Source of the DNA: Valencia hispanica
Lineage: Eukaryota > Chordata > Actinopteri > Cyprinodontiformes > Valenciidae
Direction of reading: 5' to 3'
NCBI GenBank assembly: GCA_963556495.2
Contig: OY747702.1
Coordinates: 7,009,001-7,073,000 of the forward strand
Length of the DNA: 64,000 nucleotides
Under the pieces are notes generated by a model. It had not been told where the DNA came from, made no database searches, and saw only the letters and a list, made by a program, of their open reading frames with translations. Every line of letters begins with the position of its first letter. Within the stretch, counting starts at the first letter, position 1. Made by a program: the position numbers and the translations under genes. Positions 21,771 through 33,867 of the stretch are shown piece after piece.

Positions 21771-23514
21771 TTATCCGGGGTCGGGTCGCGGGGGCAGCAG
21801 CCTAAGCAAAGAGACCCAGACTTCCCTCTCCCCAGCCACTTGGGCCAGCTCCTCGGGAGGAACCCCAAGGCACTCCCAGGCCAGCCGAGAAACATAGTCC
21901 TTCCAGCGTGTCCTGGGCCTTCCCCTGGGCCTCCTCCCGGTGAGACGTGCCTGAAACACCTCACCAGGGAGGCGTCCAGGAGGCATCCTGACCAGATGCC
22001 CGAGCCACCTCAACTGACTCCTCTCGATGTGGAGAAGCAGCGGCTCTACTCTGAGCCCCCTCCGGATGACTGAGCTTCTCACCCTATCTCTAAGGGAGAG
22101 CCCAGACACTCTGCGGAGGAAACTCATTTCAGCCGATTGTATCCGTGATCTCGTTCTTTCGGTCACCACCCAGAGTTCGTGACCATAGATGAGGGTAGGA
22201 ACGTAGATCGACCGGTAAATCGAGAGCTTCGCCTTTCGGCTCAACTCTCTCTTCACCACGACAGACCGGTAAAGCGCCCGCATAACTGCAGATGCCCCAC
22301 CAATCCGTCTATCGATCTCCCGCTCCATTTTTCCCTCATTCATGAACAAGACCCCCAGATACTTAAACTCCTCCACTTGGGGAAGGACCCCATCCCCGAC
22401 CCGGAGAAGGCACCCCACCCTTTTCCGGCTCAAGACCATGGCCTCGGATTTGGAGGTGCTGATTCTCATCCCAGCCACTTCACACTCGGCTGCGAACCGT
22501 TCCAGCGAAAGCTGTAAATCATGTTCCGATGAAGCCAACAGGACCACGTCATCTGCAAAAAGCAGATACCCGATCCTGAAGCCACCAAAACGGATCCCCT
22601 CAACGCCTTGGCTGCGCCAAGAGATCCTGTCCATAAAAGTTAGGAACAGGATCGGTGACAAAGGGCAACCTTGGCGGAGTCCAACTCTCACTGGAAACAA
22701 GCCCGACTTACTGCCGGCAATGCGAACCAAACTCTGGCACCGGTCGTACAGGGACCTAACAGCCCGTATCAAGGGGCCCGGTACCACATACTCCCGGAGC
22801 ACCCCCCACAGGGCCCCGAAGGACACGGTTGAACGCCTTCTCCAAGTCCACAAAACACATGTTGACCGGTTGGGCGAACTCCCACGCACCCTCCAGGACC
22901 CTGCTGAGGGTGTAGAGCTGGTCCATTGTTTCACGGCCAGGACGAAAACCGCATTGTTCCTCCTGGATCCGAGGTTCGACTATCTGTCGGACCCTCCTCT
23001 CCAGAACCCCTTAATAGACCTTACCAGGGAGGCTCAGAAGTGTGATCCCCCTGTAGTTGGAACACACCCTGTGGTCCCCCTTTTTAAACAGGGGGACCAC
23101 CACCCCGGTCTGCCAATCCAAGGGAACTGCCCCCGATGTCCACGCAATATTGCAGAGCCGCGTTAACCAACACAGCCCCACAACATCCAGAGCCTTGAGG
23201 AACTCCGGTCGAATCTCATCCACCCCCGGAGCCCTGCCACCGAGGAGCTTTTTAACGACCTCGGTGACCTCAGCACCAGAGATTGGAGAGCCCGACCCAA
23301 AGTCCCCAAACCCTGCTTCCAGATTGGAAGGCGTGCTGGTGGGATTGAGGAGGTCTTCGAAGTATTCCATCCACCGACCCAAAACGTCCCGCATCGAGGT
23401 CAGCAGCACACCATCCCCACTGTAAACAGTGTTGGTGGCAGACCGCTTTCCCCCCCTGAGACGCCGGATGGTGGACCAGAATCGCTTCGAAGCCGTACGG
23501 AAGTCGTTTTCCAT
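21771..23514 (-). pseudogene. Rex3 reverse transcriptase, broken
   Basis: The linker and fingers (KRFWSTIRRLRGGKRSATN, APGVDEIRPEFLKALD, LFKKGDHRVCSNYRGITLL) lie at 23011-23514. After a TAA at 23011-23013 the frame goes on (ERRVRQIVEPRIQEEQCGF, GRETMDQLYTL) until a frameshift near 22825. The rest is open for about 350 codons: GLRQGCPLSPILF, the catalytic LLFADDVVLLAS, EEFKYLGVLF, LIYGHELW, LRWLGHLVRMPPGRLP and RGRPRTRWKDYVSRLA. The active-site FADD is preserved. Two nonsense codons and one shift break an otherwise well-kept protein. Confidence 0.93.
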
Positions 23515-23532
23515 GGCCTCTCCAAACTCCTC

Positions 23533-24474
23533 TCACGCCCGAGTTTTTGCCTCAGCAACCATCCGAGCCGCATCCCGCTTGGCCTGTCGGTACCTATCAG
23601 CTGCTTCAGGGGTCCCACAAGCCAAAAAGACCCGGTAGGACTCCTTCTTCAGCCTGACAGCATCCCTTACTGCTGGTGTCCACAAGCGGGTTGGGGGGTT
23701 GCCGCCGCGACAGGCACCGACCACCTTGCGGCCACAGCTTCGGTCAGCCGCCTCGGCAATGGAGGCGCGGAACATGGTCCACTCTGACTCAGTGTCCCCT
23801 GCCTCCCCCAGGACGTATTCAAAGTTCTGCCGGAGGTGTGAGTTAAAGCTCCTTCTGACAGGAGACTCTGCCAGACGTTCCCAGCAGACCCTCACAACAC
23901 GTTTGGGCCTTCCAGGTCTGTCCGGCGTCCTCCCCCACCATCGGAGCCGACTCACCACCACGTAGTGGTCAGTGGACAGCTCAGCCCCTCTCTTCACCAG
24001 AGTGTCCAAAACATGCGGCCGCAGATCAGATGAGACGACAACCAAGTCGATCATTGAGCTGCGGCCTAAAGTGTCCTGGTGCCAAGTGCACATATGGACA
24101 CCTTTATGCTTGAACATTGTGTTTGTTATGGACAATCCATGACGAGCACAGAAGTCCAATAACAAGACACCACTCGGGTTCAGATCGGGGGGGCCATTCC
24201 GCCCAACCACACCCCTCCAGGTCTCACTGTCATTGCCCACGTGAGCGTTGAAGTCCCCCAGCAGAACAAGGGAGTCCCCAGGAGGAGCACTCTCCAGCAC
24301 CCCCTCCAAAGACTCCAAGAAGGGTGGGTAATCTAATCTGCTGTTTGGCGTGTAAGCACAAACAACAGTCAGGACCCGTCCCCCCACCCGAAGGCGGAGG
24401 GAGGCTACCCTCTCGTTCACCGGGGTAAACCCCAACGTACAGGCGCCGAGATGGGGGGCAACAAGTATGCCCAC
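23533..24474 (-). pseudogene. Rex3 endonuclease domain, 5'-truncated
   Basis: A 313-codon open frame carries the C-terminal two thirds of an APE-like endonuclease: [21 protein letters not shown] (catalytic Asp/Asn pair), [19 protein letters not shown] and [13 protein letters not shown] (the SDH-type motif). A linker rich in Arg/Lys follows ([20 protein letters not shown]). Upstream coding runs into the truncation point at 24537, so the first catalytic motif (ETH) is missing. The frame ends at a TGA (23533-23535), after which the same frame continues into the RT linker, so this stop is a point mutation rather than the natural end. Confidence 0.9.
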
Positions 24475-24548
24475 CCCAGCTCGGCGCCTCTCAGCAGGGG
24501 CAACTCCAGAGTGGAAGAGAGTCCACCTCCAGGCCTGGTGAATGCTCT

Positions 24549-24975
24549 TCCCGATATATATAAGTATATCGTAATGAAACTGTTGAGTCCTGTGTAATTT
24601 GTTTGGTTTTTTCCAGGTTGTCAGAGAATATAAGAACCTGGGAGAATATGGGGACTTCAGTGTCTTGTATGGGAATTAGACTGAAGTACAACAATATAGA
24701 GGTTCGCAAGAACCAGCTTTTTTTTTGGTAGTCCACTTCCACTTATTGGCAAGTAAATTTGAATATTTGTAAACAAAATACATACATTGTCACCAAATAT
24801 TTTGTTATGAACTGACTGATAAATGAATAACATGGTGAAAATATGACTTTGAGAAAGGAACCCCGATTTTTCCCCTATGACAGGCTAGATAACCCAAATT
24901 ATTGCTGTTAGTTTTTAACTGTTGCTGTACAAACGGTACCTTATAGCACACCTCATCTTTCCAAGGGACATATAT
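24549..24975. other. Unassigned interval
   Basis: Short AT-rich spacer with no recognised gene or repeat. CCCGATATATATAAG directly follows the Rex3 duplication. Confidence 0.4.
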
Positions 24976-25396
24976 TTGATAATTAGGGATGTGTATTGGC
25001 AAAACAATCTGGTGATACGATATGTATCACAATACAGGGGGGACAATACAATATATTGCGATACTATGAGTAAAACTATATATTGTGATTTTTAAAACTG
25101 AATTTAACTGTAGAAAATTTGTCACAGCATTCTAAACACTCCAAGCTGTTTCATGTTTAAAACATCCAGTTTTATTACTAAATCTAGTTGATCCACTGGA
25201 ACGAAGAAGGTGATAACAGCCACTAACTAGTGGTCATACTTTTAGTTTTACTACAAAAATTATCAATGATTCCATTCAAATTCTAAAAAATAAAATAAAA
25301 GTCAATACATCGCTTTTAAATACCGATACAATATTGTGACATATTGTATTGTGATATATTGGCATTACAATATTTTCTTACATCCCTAGTGATAAT
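24976..25396. mobile_element. hAT-type MITE, 405 bp
   Basis: The body is 24984-25388, with termini TAGGGATGT at the left and ACATCCCTA at the right. Flanks TTGATAAT (24976-24983) and GTGATAAT (25389-25396) agree at 7 of 8 positions, so a decayed 8-bp duplication is likely. Repeated CGATA/ATATTG strings fill the arms. No coding capacity. Confidence 0.85.
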
Positions 25397-26440
25397 GGTC
25401 TTTCTTTAGCCAGCATGCTGACAGCTTAGTAGGGTAACAGGTGTGGGAGGGGGAGGTGGTATCCTGTGCTACCCACCTTTATATGGCTATGGCGGAAGAT
25501 AATTCCAGTCACTTTTGCATTTCTTCTGGCGTCACATTAAATGTAAAGGAATGGAATGCGAGACTTTTTGAGGATTTTAAACCTTTTTAAAGCTGTACAA
25601 TACTTAGAAACTGGCCCATGCCTCTATGATCATAACAGGACAACAAACAATACAAAAAGAGAATCTCAGAATATACAGTAGGACAACAGCCCTGTCTGGG
25701 CTTTTGTGTGAGGGTTGTTTTGCACACAAAGAGAGCTGAGAATACAGTTAAGCCTCTTCATCTCCATTTTGTCAATACTGTCTCTGAATCTTAACTTGAG
25801 TAGTGAACATTGTTCATCTAACATGTACATACACATACACACATTAACATGAGCCATAACAGGGTTAGTACTTACTGTTAATTCATTTTCTTCCCTTTGC
25901 TGTTGTGTTCTTTGACAGAGTTTACACTTTCAGTTTCTGATTTTCCTCATCTATCTCTCCTTCACTCACACACCAGTACACATGCAGACCTACATTTACA
26001 CATGCATGCTTATACACAAAAACACAATATGACATTTGGATTCCATTAAAAGTCTGTCTCTGATCAATAATTTAATAACCTGAAAGGAAGAAGGATTCAT
26101 CGTAATCAATACAGTGTCTTCGATGCTTGATGTGTGTTTGTGTGTGTGTCTCTTTAGAAGGCCAGTTGGGAATATTGTTAAGCTCCTTGTAAATCCTCTC
26201 TATCCACATTCAAATGTATGAGCTTAAAGTAATCATAGGAGAACAGAAAAACAGAGCAGATTAATATTTGCTTCTTCTCCTCCAAATGAATATTGTGAAT
26301 ATCCCCAGCTGTTTGGCCTTGATGCTCCAGAAAAAAATCTGAATAAAATTTGCTTTTCTGTCCAAGGTTGTGTACACAAACAAGGAATTTGACTGTGGAT
26401 GTAAGGCGCTCAAAGCGTACAGACTTAAGTTTATAAGTAT
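25397..26440. other. Unassigned interval
   Basis: No recognisable gene, RNA or mobile element. Short open stretches at 25666-25857 and 26178-26456 have no family motifs. A CACACA-rich patch lies near 25970-26010. Confidence 0.4.
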
Positions 26441-26635
26441 AGGCAAGGCAAGGCAATTTTATTTGTATAGCACACTTTCAACAGCAGGGTAATTCAAGGT
26501 GCTTTACATGATTTAGTGATTTAAAAAAAAACACATAAAAGAAACACACATTACACATGATACACAATAAAGCAAGAGAAAAATAAAAAAAAGCAAGAGA
26601 GCATGAACACATTTTATACATATGACATCAAGCAT

Positions 26636-29606
26636 TTACTCAAAGGCAATTCTAAACAGATGGGTTTTTAGTCTCGATTTAAAGCAGTTCAGAGTTTCAG
26701 CAGCTCTACACTCGTCAGGAAGTCTGTTCCAGATAAGGGGAGCATAAAAACTGAAAGCTGCGTCTCCATTTTTAGTTCTGAGTCTAGGGATGTTTAGTAG
26801 GCTAGAGTTGGAGGACCTGAGTGGTCTTGGTGGTTGGTACCATGACAACAGGTCTTCAACATATTTTGGTGCTAAGCCATGTAATGATTTATAAACTAGT
26901 AAAAGTATTTTAAAGTCTATTCTCTGAGCTACAGGGAGCCAGTGTAAGGACTTTAGAACTGGGGTGATGTGCTCTACTTTCCTGGTTCTAGTGAGGACGC
27001 GAGCGGCAGCGTTCTGGATCAGCTGCAGCTGTCTGATTGACTTTTTAGGCAGACCTGTGAAGATGCTGTTGCAGTAATCAATCCGACTAAAGATAAACGC
27101 ATGGATGAGTTTTTCTAGGTCGTGTTGCAAATCAGTCCTTTAATCCTAGAGATGTTCTTCAGGTGATAGAACGCTGACCTTGTTATTGCCTTTATGTGAC
27201 CCTGGAGGTTCAGGTCTGAGTCCATTACTACACCTAGGTTTCAAACCTGATCAGTAGTTTCTAACTGTATTAATTGAAGCTGTGTGCTGACTCTTGATCG
27301 TTCCTCCTTGGGTCCAAAAATAATCACTTCAGTTTTGTTTCTATTCAGCTGGAGAAAGTTATGGCACATCCATCCATTTATTTGGTCAATGCATTGATTT
27401 AGGGTTTGAATGGGTTCAGAGTCACCTAGTGACATTGTAATGTAGAGCTGAGTGTCATCTGCGTAGTTATGGTAGCTAATGTTATTGGTTGCTATAATCT
27501 TGCCTAGTGGGAGCATGTAGATATTAAATAAGAGGGGCCCCAGGATGGAGCCCTGGGGCACCCCACATGTGATTTCTGTTCGTTCTGATGAAAAGTTTCC
27601 TATTGAAACATAGAAGTCCCTGTTCTTTAGGTAAGACTCGAACCAGCCAAGTACTGTACCAGAGAGTCCAACCCAGCTCTCCAGTCGTTCCAATAAAATA
27701 TCATGATCAACAGTGTCAAATGCTGCACTTGAGGTCCAACAGAACCAGCACTGTGGTTCTTCCACAGTCTGTATTTATGCGGATGTCATTAAATACTTTG
27801 ACGAGGACAGTCTCGGTGCTGTGGTGAGCGCGGAAACCAGACTGAAAAACATCAAAACGGTTTGTCATTGTTATGAAGCCATTTAACTGCTGAAACACAG
27901 CTTTTTCAATAATCTTAAAGATGAATGGAAGATTAGAGATTGGCCTGTAGTTCTGCATTAACGTGTTGTCCAGATTTTTCTTCTTTAGCAGTGGTTTAAT
28001 AACTGCTGTTTTTAAAGCCTGAGGGAAGACACCTGATAGCAGTGATGAGTTCACTATTTGAACAAGATCAGAACCAATAACAGGAAGAACTTTCTTTAGA
28101 AAAGCTGTGGGTAGGATATCAAGATAGCAGGAGGAGGAGCTTAATTGGATAATTATTTTTTCAAGGCTGTTCTGGTTTAATTCGTGGAATTCAGACATTT
28201 TCTCTACATTGTTGTTGATTGGGGATGGCACTGGTTGTGGGTTCGATATTGAGGTACAGATTGACCATCTAATTGTTAGAATCTTTTCAGTGAAAAAGCT
28301 GCCAAATTCATTGCAGGCCCTGGTAGAATTTAGTTCAGGGGCTACTGTCACTAAAGGATTAGTTAGTCTTTCCACTGTTGCAAATACAGTCCGTGCATTA
28401 TTAATGTTTCTGTTGATGATTTCAGAAAAGAACGATTCCCTAGCATCTTTTATAGTTAGCTGATATCTATTCAGTCTCTCTTTGTAGATCTCACAGTGAA
28501 CCTGGAGTCGAGTTTTCCGCCATTTTCTCTCGGCTCGTCGACACTCTCTTTTTTCACTACGTACCAGTGGATTACTTGTCCACTGAGACTTTTTTCTACC
28601 TGAGACTACTTTCACTTTAGTTGGAGATTTTCGCAAGGAAATTATCTACCAACTTATTTACTGAGTTTGAGTTGGGAGATGAGGGGGATGTGGTGGAAGG
28701 ATAAATACGTTTAAAGGTTTCTACTGAACTGTCCCCTAGAAAACGCTTTTTTATAGTGGTCTTACTGTGGCTGGATAATTTAGCAGAGATGGTACTTTCA
28801 AAGAAAATACAGAAATGGTCAGATAATGCAATATTAATTACAGAGATGTCGGAAATATTTAAACCTTTGCTGATAATTAAGTCCAGAGTGTGTCCTTTAT
28901 TGTGTGTTGGTTGTTTGACATGCTGGATCAGTCCGAAGTTGTGGAGAGTATCATCTAATGTTTTTGCTTGTCTATCTTGGGGGTTGTCGGTATGGATGTT
29001 AAAGTCCCCCACGATGATTAGTTGGTCATAGTCGTTACATATTACAGAAAGACGGTCATTGAAATCATTAAAGAAGTTAGAGTTAAGTTTTGGTGGTTTA
29101 TATAAACTTAGAAATAACGCTTTGTTAGGCTCATTTATCTGGGTGGCTAGGTATTCAAAAGAATCAAACGTGCCCAGAGTTACCTTTTTAAAGTTCATTG
29201 AGTTGTGAAAGATGGTGGCTACACCTCCACCTCGTCTGTGTTTTCTGTTCTCGCTTAAGAAATTGTAATTTGGAGGACTAGATTCTATTAACGAAGTTGT
29301 TTCGTTATTTTCATCTAGCCAAGTTTCTGATAAAAAAAGGGCGTGTAAATTATGCTCAGTGATGAAGTCATTGATAAGAAAAGACTTCCCGGATAGAGAT
29401 CTAATGTTTTATAAAGCTAACTTAAGTATTGTGATGATGGGCAGCTGAACCTTCTGACAGGTTATCAATTTGAGATTTTGTTTAATATGAGAGCGTGTGG
29501 TTAACGGTTTATGTTTCCTGCTGCTGATAATCACTGATATAGCCTCAGGGGTGCCGGGTGAATTCTGGGAGACGGTGGGGGTGGATTTATTGCACGGTTC
29601 CCTCAA
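26636..29606 (-). pseudogene. L2 family B endonuclease-RT protein, broken
   Basis: Read right to left. The N-terminal region (SRKHKPLTTRSHIKQNLKL, 29409-29606) ends in an in-frame stop, followed in the same frame by NIRSLSGKSFLINDFI, ALFLSETWLD and RRGGGVATIFH, the start of an APE endonuclease. IIVGDFNIHTDN, GHTLDLIIS and ALSDHFCIF follow (28617-29198). The RT part has [20 protein letters not shown] and [15 protein letters not shown] (27716-28636), [13 protein letters not shown] and the catalytic [10 protein letters not shown] (27241-27765), and RIDYCNSIFTG and LHWLPVAQRIDFKIL to the end LKTHLF (26636-27130). Frameshifts lie near 28625, 27720 and 27135-27240. A TGA at 27241 replaces an expected Arg codon. 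All catalytic motifs are still visible. Confidence 0.92.
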
Positions 29607-29823
29607 ATATCAAATATCTGTAATAATCAGTGGGGGGAAGCTCCCAGGCTTATTGACACTAGTCCCAGGTGTTTGGTGTAGTCTAAGTTTAGGTGTTAAT
29701 TGTGTCCCAAATTTGATTTGCTCGTTCAGTCTGTCTGTAAAGTTTCTAAAGGGAGACTCATTTGATGTGGCTGAGTCACAGGAAGATAAAGACTTAATCT
29801 CTGATGGTTGTTTATCTGTTCGA

Positions 29824-29848
29824 TATATATATATATATATATATATAG
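29824..29848. repeat. (TA)n microsatellite
   Basis: About 12 TA dinucleotides upstream of the family B L2 reading frame. A second TA/TAGA patch lies at 30817-30848. Confidence 0.9.
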
Positions 29849-30140
29849 GAGGGGAGCACATGGAGTCTAAGAAAGAATCATAAAACTAGCTTTGGCTAAA
29901 GGAGCACATGGGGAAAGCGTCCATGTGGTAGGCCTCTGCTTTAGCGACAGACTAAAGACAACGGAGTTAAACTTTCAGCTAAGACCAGCTAACGCAGGCC
30001 GGACCGAGCCCGACTCTGCCGACGGAGTTATCAGGGAGGGAGAGAGAGAGAAAACAAGAGGAAGGAAAAAGTAAGGTGTGATCTGCTCAGGATAAAACAG
30101 ACAGTTTCAAAGACAGCAATTTCACAGCTCAGACTTATAC

Positions 30141-31130
30141 GTGTTACGACGCAAAAATGAGCAAACAGGTACAGCGCTTAAAAACACTTTAACTAACAAT
30201 GAACGAGATATAACTCGTTAAAACTCTATTTTCTCCATTTATATCCGCCCAGACACAATGTTATTATAAATGAACCGGTTCAGTCCTACTTTGCCATGAA
30301 GGAGGTCCAGTCCACTATGAGGAGAGTGAATTGTGTCCGTAGTTGAGCAAGAAAAGGAAGAGTTATAAAAAAAACCTGTACAGGATTTTAAGGACCTTGT
30401 GGCCCAAAGGCAGGCTAGATGGCCTGTAGGTCGACGTCTAACGAACTGTCTGGGAACAGTTCTGATATAGCTCACACGAGATACACAAACCGTATGAGCA
30501 CTTCGAAGCGAGTTCTTCCCCGGTCCAGCGGATCAGAACAAAAGAGAGTCTTCACCGGTGAGATGTCCTCTGTTCAGCAGTAGTTCATCCAAGAACTTCC
30601 AGCTGGAGAACAATTAAAAATGGGCGAGACTACTCTTATAGCCCCCTTTGGCCGTGATGTCATCGCTGATGTCACCGTGGGTGGTCACGGACCAATAGGA
30701 GTGTGTTGGGGTCACTGCTAGGATTGCTGGGAAATGTGGTCTGCTCAGTCCATCTTTGAAATAGCTCCCAGACATCCAAAAGTCTGTTCAGTTCATCTTA
30801 TGCGAAATGCAATCACAACATATATATAGATATATATATATATAGATATGGGGATGATATTATGCTTGCAGACAGGGGCATACTGCAACAAAAATTCAGG
30901 CCAGGAATTTGATATCATCCCAGTCCACTCTCACCCAATTCACGCAAAATGCCAAGAGTGAGTTAGGCTGGGGGCCTACTGATCTAAGAGTGTAGCATAA
31001 TAAAATGTGCCCAAACACAGCCTTTTCTGTTTCTTTCCTATACAAAATAAATATTTTTGTTCTGCTGCAATAAGCTATAGCCAAATCGGATAAACTGAAA
31101 TCCTAGTTCATTCTAGTTCTAGTCCACAGG
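30141..31130. other. Unassigned interval, possible LINE 5' or LTR-like sequence
   Basis: The stretch CACTTCGAAGCGAGTTCTTCCCCGGTCCAGC (near 30500) resembles CACTTCGAAG..GAGTTCTTCCTGGTCCAGC inside the LTR-like insert (near 32290). GATTGCTGGGAAATG (30722) resembles GATGCTGGGAGATG (about 32499). A related LTR or shared promoter module is possible. No coding signal is seen. Confidence 0.4.
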
Positions 31131-31190
31131 TAAATGTGTATGGAGCTAGAATTGGGACTTTATTTTTGTACTTGTAACTTAGGTTTTGTA

Positions 31191-32548
31191 CTTGTGTTGT
31201 AACTATTAACTTTAAAAAGTTGTCTGGTTTTCTGAGCATCAATAATTGTAATCAATAATTTAATATTAATATAATTATTGATGACGTTTGAGTTTAACCT
31301 GTTAATTAAAGATTATCGGGGCACCAATCTCATGAATGAGATACTTTTAATTAAACCAGACTGTCAGTCTTTCTGAAAGGTCGGAGTCCGTCCGCGGGGA
31401 TTTAACAAACTTTACAGCACACACTGAAATAGAACAGGAAACTTGTTAATTAAAGGAATTTATTAATGAAATAGGTCAACCTTACAGATTACATTTCATT
31501 TATAATTTCCATCTATTCTAACGCATGCAAAAATATAGAACAAAGTTAACGTAGAGGGAAGGAGGGCGTGTGTGTGTGTGTGTGTGCGGCGTGTGTGTGT
31601 GCGGCATGTGTGTGTGTTTGTATGTGTGTGGGAGACAGCAAGCGGATAAGGGGGGGTTTAGCTTACCCCCTCAATGTGATTAATCACCCAAGCCTTATCA
31701 ATTGGCGCGATCGGTTCACAAAGGGAGACAAAGGAAGACCGCGTGGCGATTCAACAAAGGCTAGTTTCAATTAGCAATGGTGGCTTGGACAAAGGGAGGG
31801 ATGACAGTAAAAGGGAATCGACGGAAGGCCACGCGACCTGTCTAAACAGACACGCACCGACCGCAGCAGACAATACAACAAGCCGGGAAATAATACAATA
31901 CAATATACTGCTTCTGGTTGCAACCAAAGTCAAATAATAAAAACAAAGCATGCAACATTCAAGGTCGGTGTACAGCGACAGACGACCAAGAATAACAGTG
32001 GTTAACAAGTTGACAAACTTATTTTAACCAACAGAAAATGGATATTAGGCTAATCCGTTACACCTAATCTTCTCTACCCAGACCAAAAGAAATAAACCAG
32101 GTTTATCCTACTTGGTGATAACTGTCTCCACCGTCCACGTTTTAAGGAGCGGTTTTGCGCAAAACCGAGGTCGGAAAGCGGACGTCCGACTTTAGGCGCT
32201 GAGGGGCTCAGGCCTGTTTTCAATAGAGCTCAGAGGCCAGCGGACTCCCTGGTTAACCGTACAGGGAAGTCTGTTTGCTCGGCCGGTTCACTTCGAAGTT
32301 TAAAAGGGGAGTTCTTCCTGGTCCAGCAGGTTTGAACGAAAAAAGAAAAAATGCTAGCAATGGATTAAAGCGTCTCCTTGTGGCACCGCTGGTAGGAACC
32401 AAAAGACGAGTATTTCAATTTCGGCGCTGCCTTTCTCAACTCTGTGATGTCATCACTGGGCACAGACCACTGAGAATGGGTTGAGGGCAGCACAACGGAT
32501 GCTGGGAGATGCAGTTCGTTCAGTAAAAGGCAATAGCCTCAACACTTG
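31191..32548. mobile_element. Putative solo LTR, 1350 bp, in the inverted-repeat arm
   Basis: The insert at 31195-32544 begins TGTTG and ends CAACA. It is flanked by CTTG at 31191-31194 and 32545-32548. Deleting it plus one CTTG restores the arm so that it matches the inverted arm near 33800. Inverted TG..CA termini and a 4-bp duplication are typical of LTR elements. No coding region and no second LTR are present, so a solo LTR formed by recombination is inferred. It contains a GT-rich microsatellite at 31568-31630. Orientation and family are not determined. Confidence 0.75.
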
Positions 32549-32852
32549 TAACTTACATTTTGTAACTTGTAAGTTATGTTTTGTAACTTGCACACATTTT
32601 AAAAATACAAGTTACAAGTTACTGTTTCAAGTTTCAAGTTACAAAACATTTTTTTTTACCATATTTGGCTTGCCTGGAAGAACCAATAAATGGCTGGTTT
32701 TGACCAACAAATCATCCTTCTTGAATTTTCATCCAATCATGGCGAGAGTAGGGTTGGGGTCTGTACACCGCTCACAACCAAACTGATTACGTACACACTC
32801 TTTAACACTAGGTGGCGGTAATGCGCCTCACTAGTTGTCAACCGCCAGTAAT

Positions 32853-33310
32853 GGGGGTATTTATGATGATGCAAACGACTCAGTATGCTGTGATGTATAC
32901 AGTAAAATCAAAGGATAATAAATAGTCATTATTTAGTACATGTAACCCTTCATGAGTAAACATGATGCTATAATTAATTTCTGGCAAGTAAAATGGTCCA
33001 GGTTTTTTTGCCGTTTTGGGGGTATGTAAGATGATGCAAAAGACCCAGTATGTTGTGAGGGGCACAATAACATAATACATAGTCATTATTTAGTAAGTTT
33101 AACCCTTCATGAGTAAACAGGATGTTATAATCGATTTTTGGCAAGTTCATTTATCATTTTTAGTGATTTTAGGGGTATCAAAGATGATGCGAAGGACTCA
33201 GTACCCTGTGATGTCTACAATTAAATCAACAAGAAATAAATAGACATTTTGAGCCATATTTAACCCTTCATTGGTAAACAAGATTTTCTAGTCACTTTTT
33301 GGCAAGTGAA
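32853..33310. repeat. Three tandem ~150-bp repeats in the inverted-repeat element
   Basis: Units start near 32853, 33019 and 33166. Each carries GATGATGCRAARGACTCAGTA or a close variant, TAGTCATTATTTAGTA or a variant, AACCCTTCATGAGTAAACA and TTTTTGGCAAGT. They fill the gap between the two inverted arms and drift in sequence, so they are old. Confidence 0.82.
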
Positions 33311-33867
33311 GAATCTCAATTCCAATAGTTTCGATAAGATGAAATGTATTATTTATGCTTTAATCTGGTCACCTTTAAAGAAAACACTCATTTATATAAA
33401 GTATAACAGTGTAATTTCAAAGCCATAAGAGCTTGATCAGTTGATCAGATCATTTATTTTATTTAAGCAACTAACCTCTTTTGCTCAATGTTTACTGCCG
33501 GTTGACAACTAGTGAGGCACATTAACGCCACCTACTGGTAAAGAGTGTGTACGTAATCAGTTTGGTTGTGAGAGGTGTACAGACCCCAACCCTACTCTCG
33601 CCATGATTGGATGGAAATTCGAGAAACATTATTTATTGGTAAATACCAGCCACTCATTGGTTCTTCCAGACAAGCCAAATATGGTAAAAATGTTTTGTAA
33701 CTTGAAACCTGTTGCTTGAAACGTGTAACTTGAAACATGTAACTTGTTTTTTTAAAAGGTGTGCAAGTTACAAAACATAACTTACAAGTTACAAAACGTA
33801 AGTTACAACTAAGAAACGTAAGTTACAACTACAAAAATAAAGTCCCAATTCTAGCTCCATAAATGTG

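Larger units (their letters stand above)
21732..24548 (-). mobile_element. Rex3: Rex3 (RTE-clade) LINE, 5'-truncated
   Basis: The body is 21743-24537 with a (ATCC)n tail at its low-coordinate 3' end. It is flanked by the perfect 11-bp duplication GTGAATGCTCT at 21732-21742 and 24538-24548. As I recall the published Rex3 degenerate PCR primers, the forward site lies near 22652 (CGGTGACAAAGGGCAACC) and the reverse site near 23096 (ACCACCACCCCGGTCTGCCA). The protein order is endonuclease then RT. Truncation removes the start of the endonuclease. Confidence 0.95.
26441..30140 (-). mobile_element. L2-type LINE, family B, nearly full length
   Basis: The minus-strand LINE has a GGCAA-repeat tail (AGGCAAGGCAAGGCAATTTT, 26441) and 3' UTR to 26635. 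A complete endonuclease-RT reading frame follows, then upstream sequence to about 30140. The 5' limit is uncertain. GC-richer sequence at 29880-30060 may be its 5' UTR. Another copy of the same family lies on the plus strand at 55288-56720. Confidence 0.85.
31131..33867. mobile_element. Long inverted-repeat element, interrupted
   Basis: The body is 31139-33859, bounded by the 8-bp direct repeat TAAATGTG at 31131-31138 and 33860-33867. The left arm (31141-31194 plus 32545-32860) and the right arm (about 33490-33859) are inverted copies: TGGAGCTAGAATTGGGACTT at the ends, then GTAACTTACRTTTTGTAACTTG runs, ATTTGGCTTG, CATGGCGAGAGTAGGGTTGG and CACTAGTTGTCAACCG. An LTR-like insertion splits the left arm. 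The centre holds three tandem repeats. No transposase is seen and the superfamily is unassigned. Confidence 0.85.

Noticed and set aside
22179..23425. Long plus-strand open frames across Rex3
   Set aside because: They are mirror-strand shadows of the GC-rich Rex3 RT and carry no independent motifs.
31195..31330. Reading CGGGGCACCAA (minus strand TTGGTGCCCCGA) near 31320 as a retroviral primer-binding site
   Set aside because: It lies inside the TG..CA-bounded insert, whose termini and duplication already define an LTR; no gag or pol follows.
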